14,152 bases of DNA from positions 1 to 14,152 of the forward strand of contig CAISVC010000135.1 in the NCBI GenBank assembly GCA_903888815.1. Direction: 5' to 3'. Both the position numbers and the translations under genes were made by a program. Below, piece by piece: positions 13,782 through 14,152 of this stretch. The number at the start of each line of letters is the position of its first letter. The stretch's first letter is position 1. The notes beneath the pieces are model-generated. The model saw nothing but the letters and a program-made list of their open reading frames with translations, searched no databases and was not told the origin of the DNA. The DNA is from an uncultured Fibrobacterota bacterium (GTDB taxonomy: Bacteria > Fibrobacterota > Chitinivibrionia > Chitinivibrionales > Chitinispirillaceae).

Positions 13782-14152
13782 CTTGTAACTCCTTTTCAAA
13801 TGCATACAGCGCAAACCGCACCCGTTTTGCCTTTTCCGAAAGTTCCGCGCCGCCCGCCACCTTGGCGTACTCCTCGATCACGCGGCACGCCTCCTGACCA
13901 CGCTTGAAATTCGCGGCCAGAAGCGAGTCGGGGCCGCTCCGGTCAAGCTCTTCGGATCGGTTTCTGTTTGCGAAACAATCGCCTTCCGTGTCGCGGTTTG
14001 CGAGAAGTTCGCTTCTGCCAAGCGCGATTTCGATCCCCGCCAGCGCATGGCGCAATTTCTTGAGCCTGCCGCATACGGCAGGCCGCTCGTCGATGAAACG
14101 GTAGTACTCTTCGATCACCCGCAGCGCTTCGCGCAGGCGGTTCAAATTGGCA
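13723..14152 (-). CDS. ThiD2-like thiamine-biosynthesis protein, 5' end cut by right window edge
   Basis: The frame is open to the window edge and begins ANLNRLREALRVIEEYYRF, the typical opening of ThiD2 domains, so only a few N-terminal residues are probably missing unless another domain lies upstream. Further signatures are KKLRHALAGIE, LLANRDTEGDCF, SLLAANFKRGQEACRVIEEY and RFALYAFEKEL. ThiD2 is described as a hydroxymethylpyrimidine-phosphate kinase and is usually the N-terminal half of a fusion with ThiE (thiamine-phosphate synthase). Here the protein stops about 20 residues after the domain, with a basic tail (KSKRTTQRRNTKFRFRP), so no ThiE follows. It is therefore a free-standing ThiD2, or the fusion order is reversed and ThiE lies outside the window. 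Its last 59 bases overlap ftsK and contain the ftsK start. Confidence 0.8.
   Translation of the reverse strand, partial: ANLNRLREALRVIEEYYRFIDERPAVCGRLKKLRHALAGIEIALGRSELLANRDTEGDCFANRNRSEELDRSGPDSLLAANFKRGQEACRVIEEYAKVAGGAELSEKAKRVRFALYAFEKELQGGKSKRTTQRRNTKFRFRP

Noticed and set aside
1..14152. CRISPR array, prophage, transposase or toxin-antitoxin genes.
   Set aside because: No regularly spaced direct repeats and no proteins with those signatures were seen on either strand.

Overview
The window looks like chromosomal DNA of a rod-shaped Gram-negative-type (diderm) bacterium. Every supported gene lies on the minus strand, so transcription runs from position 14152 towards 1. The envelope genes (LolA, two PorV/PorQ-like outer-membrane barrels, an exported beta-propeller with a FlgD-Ig-like C-terminal domain) together with the ThiD2-type thiamine protein suggest the FCB superphylum, possibly Fibrobacterota or a neighbouring candidate phylum. 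That placement is an inference from gene content; no marker-gene comparison was possible.

Layout in the direction of transcription: (1) a ThiD2-like thiamine gene cut by the right edge, overlapping the start of ftsK; (2) ftsK, the DNA translocase, followed by a possible AT-rich terminator and a structured intergenic repeat (copy B); (3) lolA, then a beta-propeller/FlgD-Ig protein whose start lies inside lolA, then two PorV/PorQ-family barrels, with overlaps or short gaps that suggest one operon; (4) a 136-bp gap with a possible promoter, then mreB-mreC-mreD-mrdA (PBP2), the core of the cell-elongation machinery; (5) a 314-bp non-coding spacer holding repeat copy A and a large imperfect palindrome; (6) rodA, the glycosyltransferase partner of PBP2; (7) the first 106 codons of a small exported protein cut by the left edge.

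Functionally, MreB filaments with MreC, MreD, PBP2 and RodA form the elongasome that builds lateral-wall peptidoglycan. FtsK clears chromosomes from the division site. LolA carries lipoproteins across the periplasm. The propeller plus two barrels resemble, by fold type only, the PorZ/PorV/PorQ parts of the type IX secretion attachment complex. This is the most speculative and most interesting reading of the window.

No tRNA, rRNA, CRISPR array, transposase or phage gene was seen. The elongasome genes are ordinary. The unusual material is the outer-membrane trio, the pair of hairpin-rich repeats whose stems vary in sequence but keep their pairing, and the repeat-filled break between mrdA and rodA.
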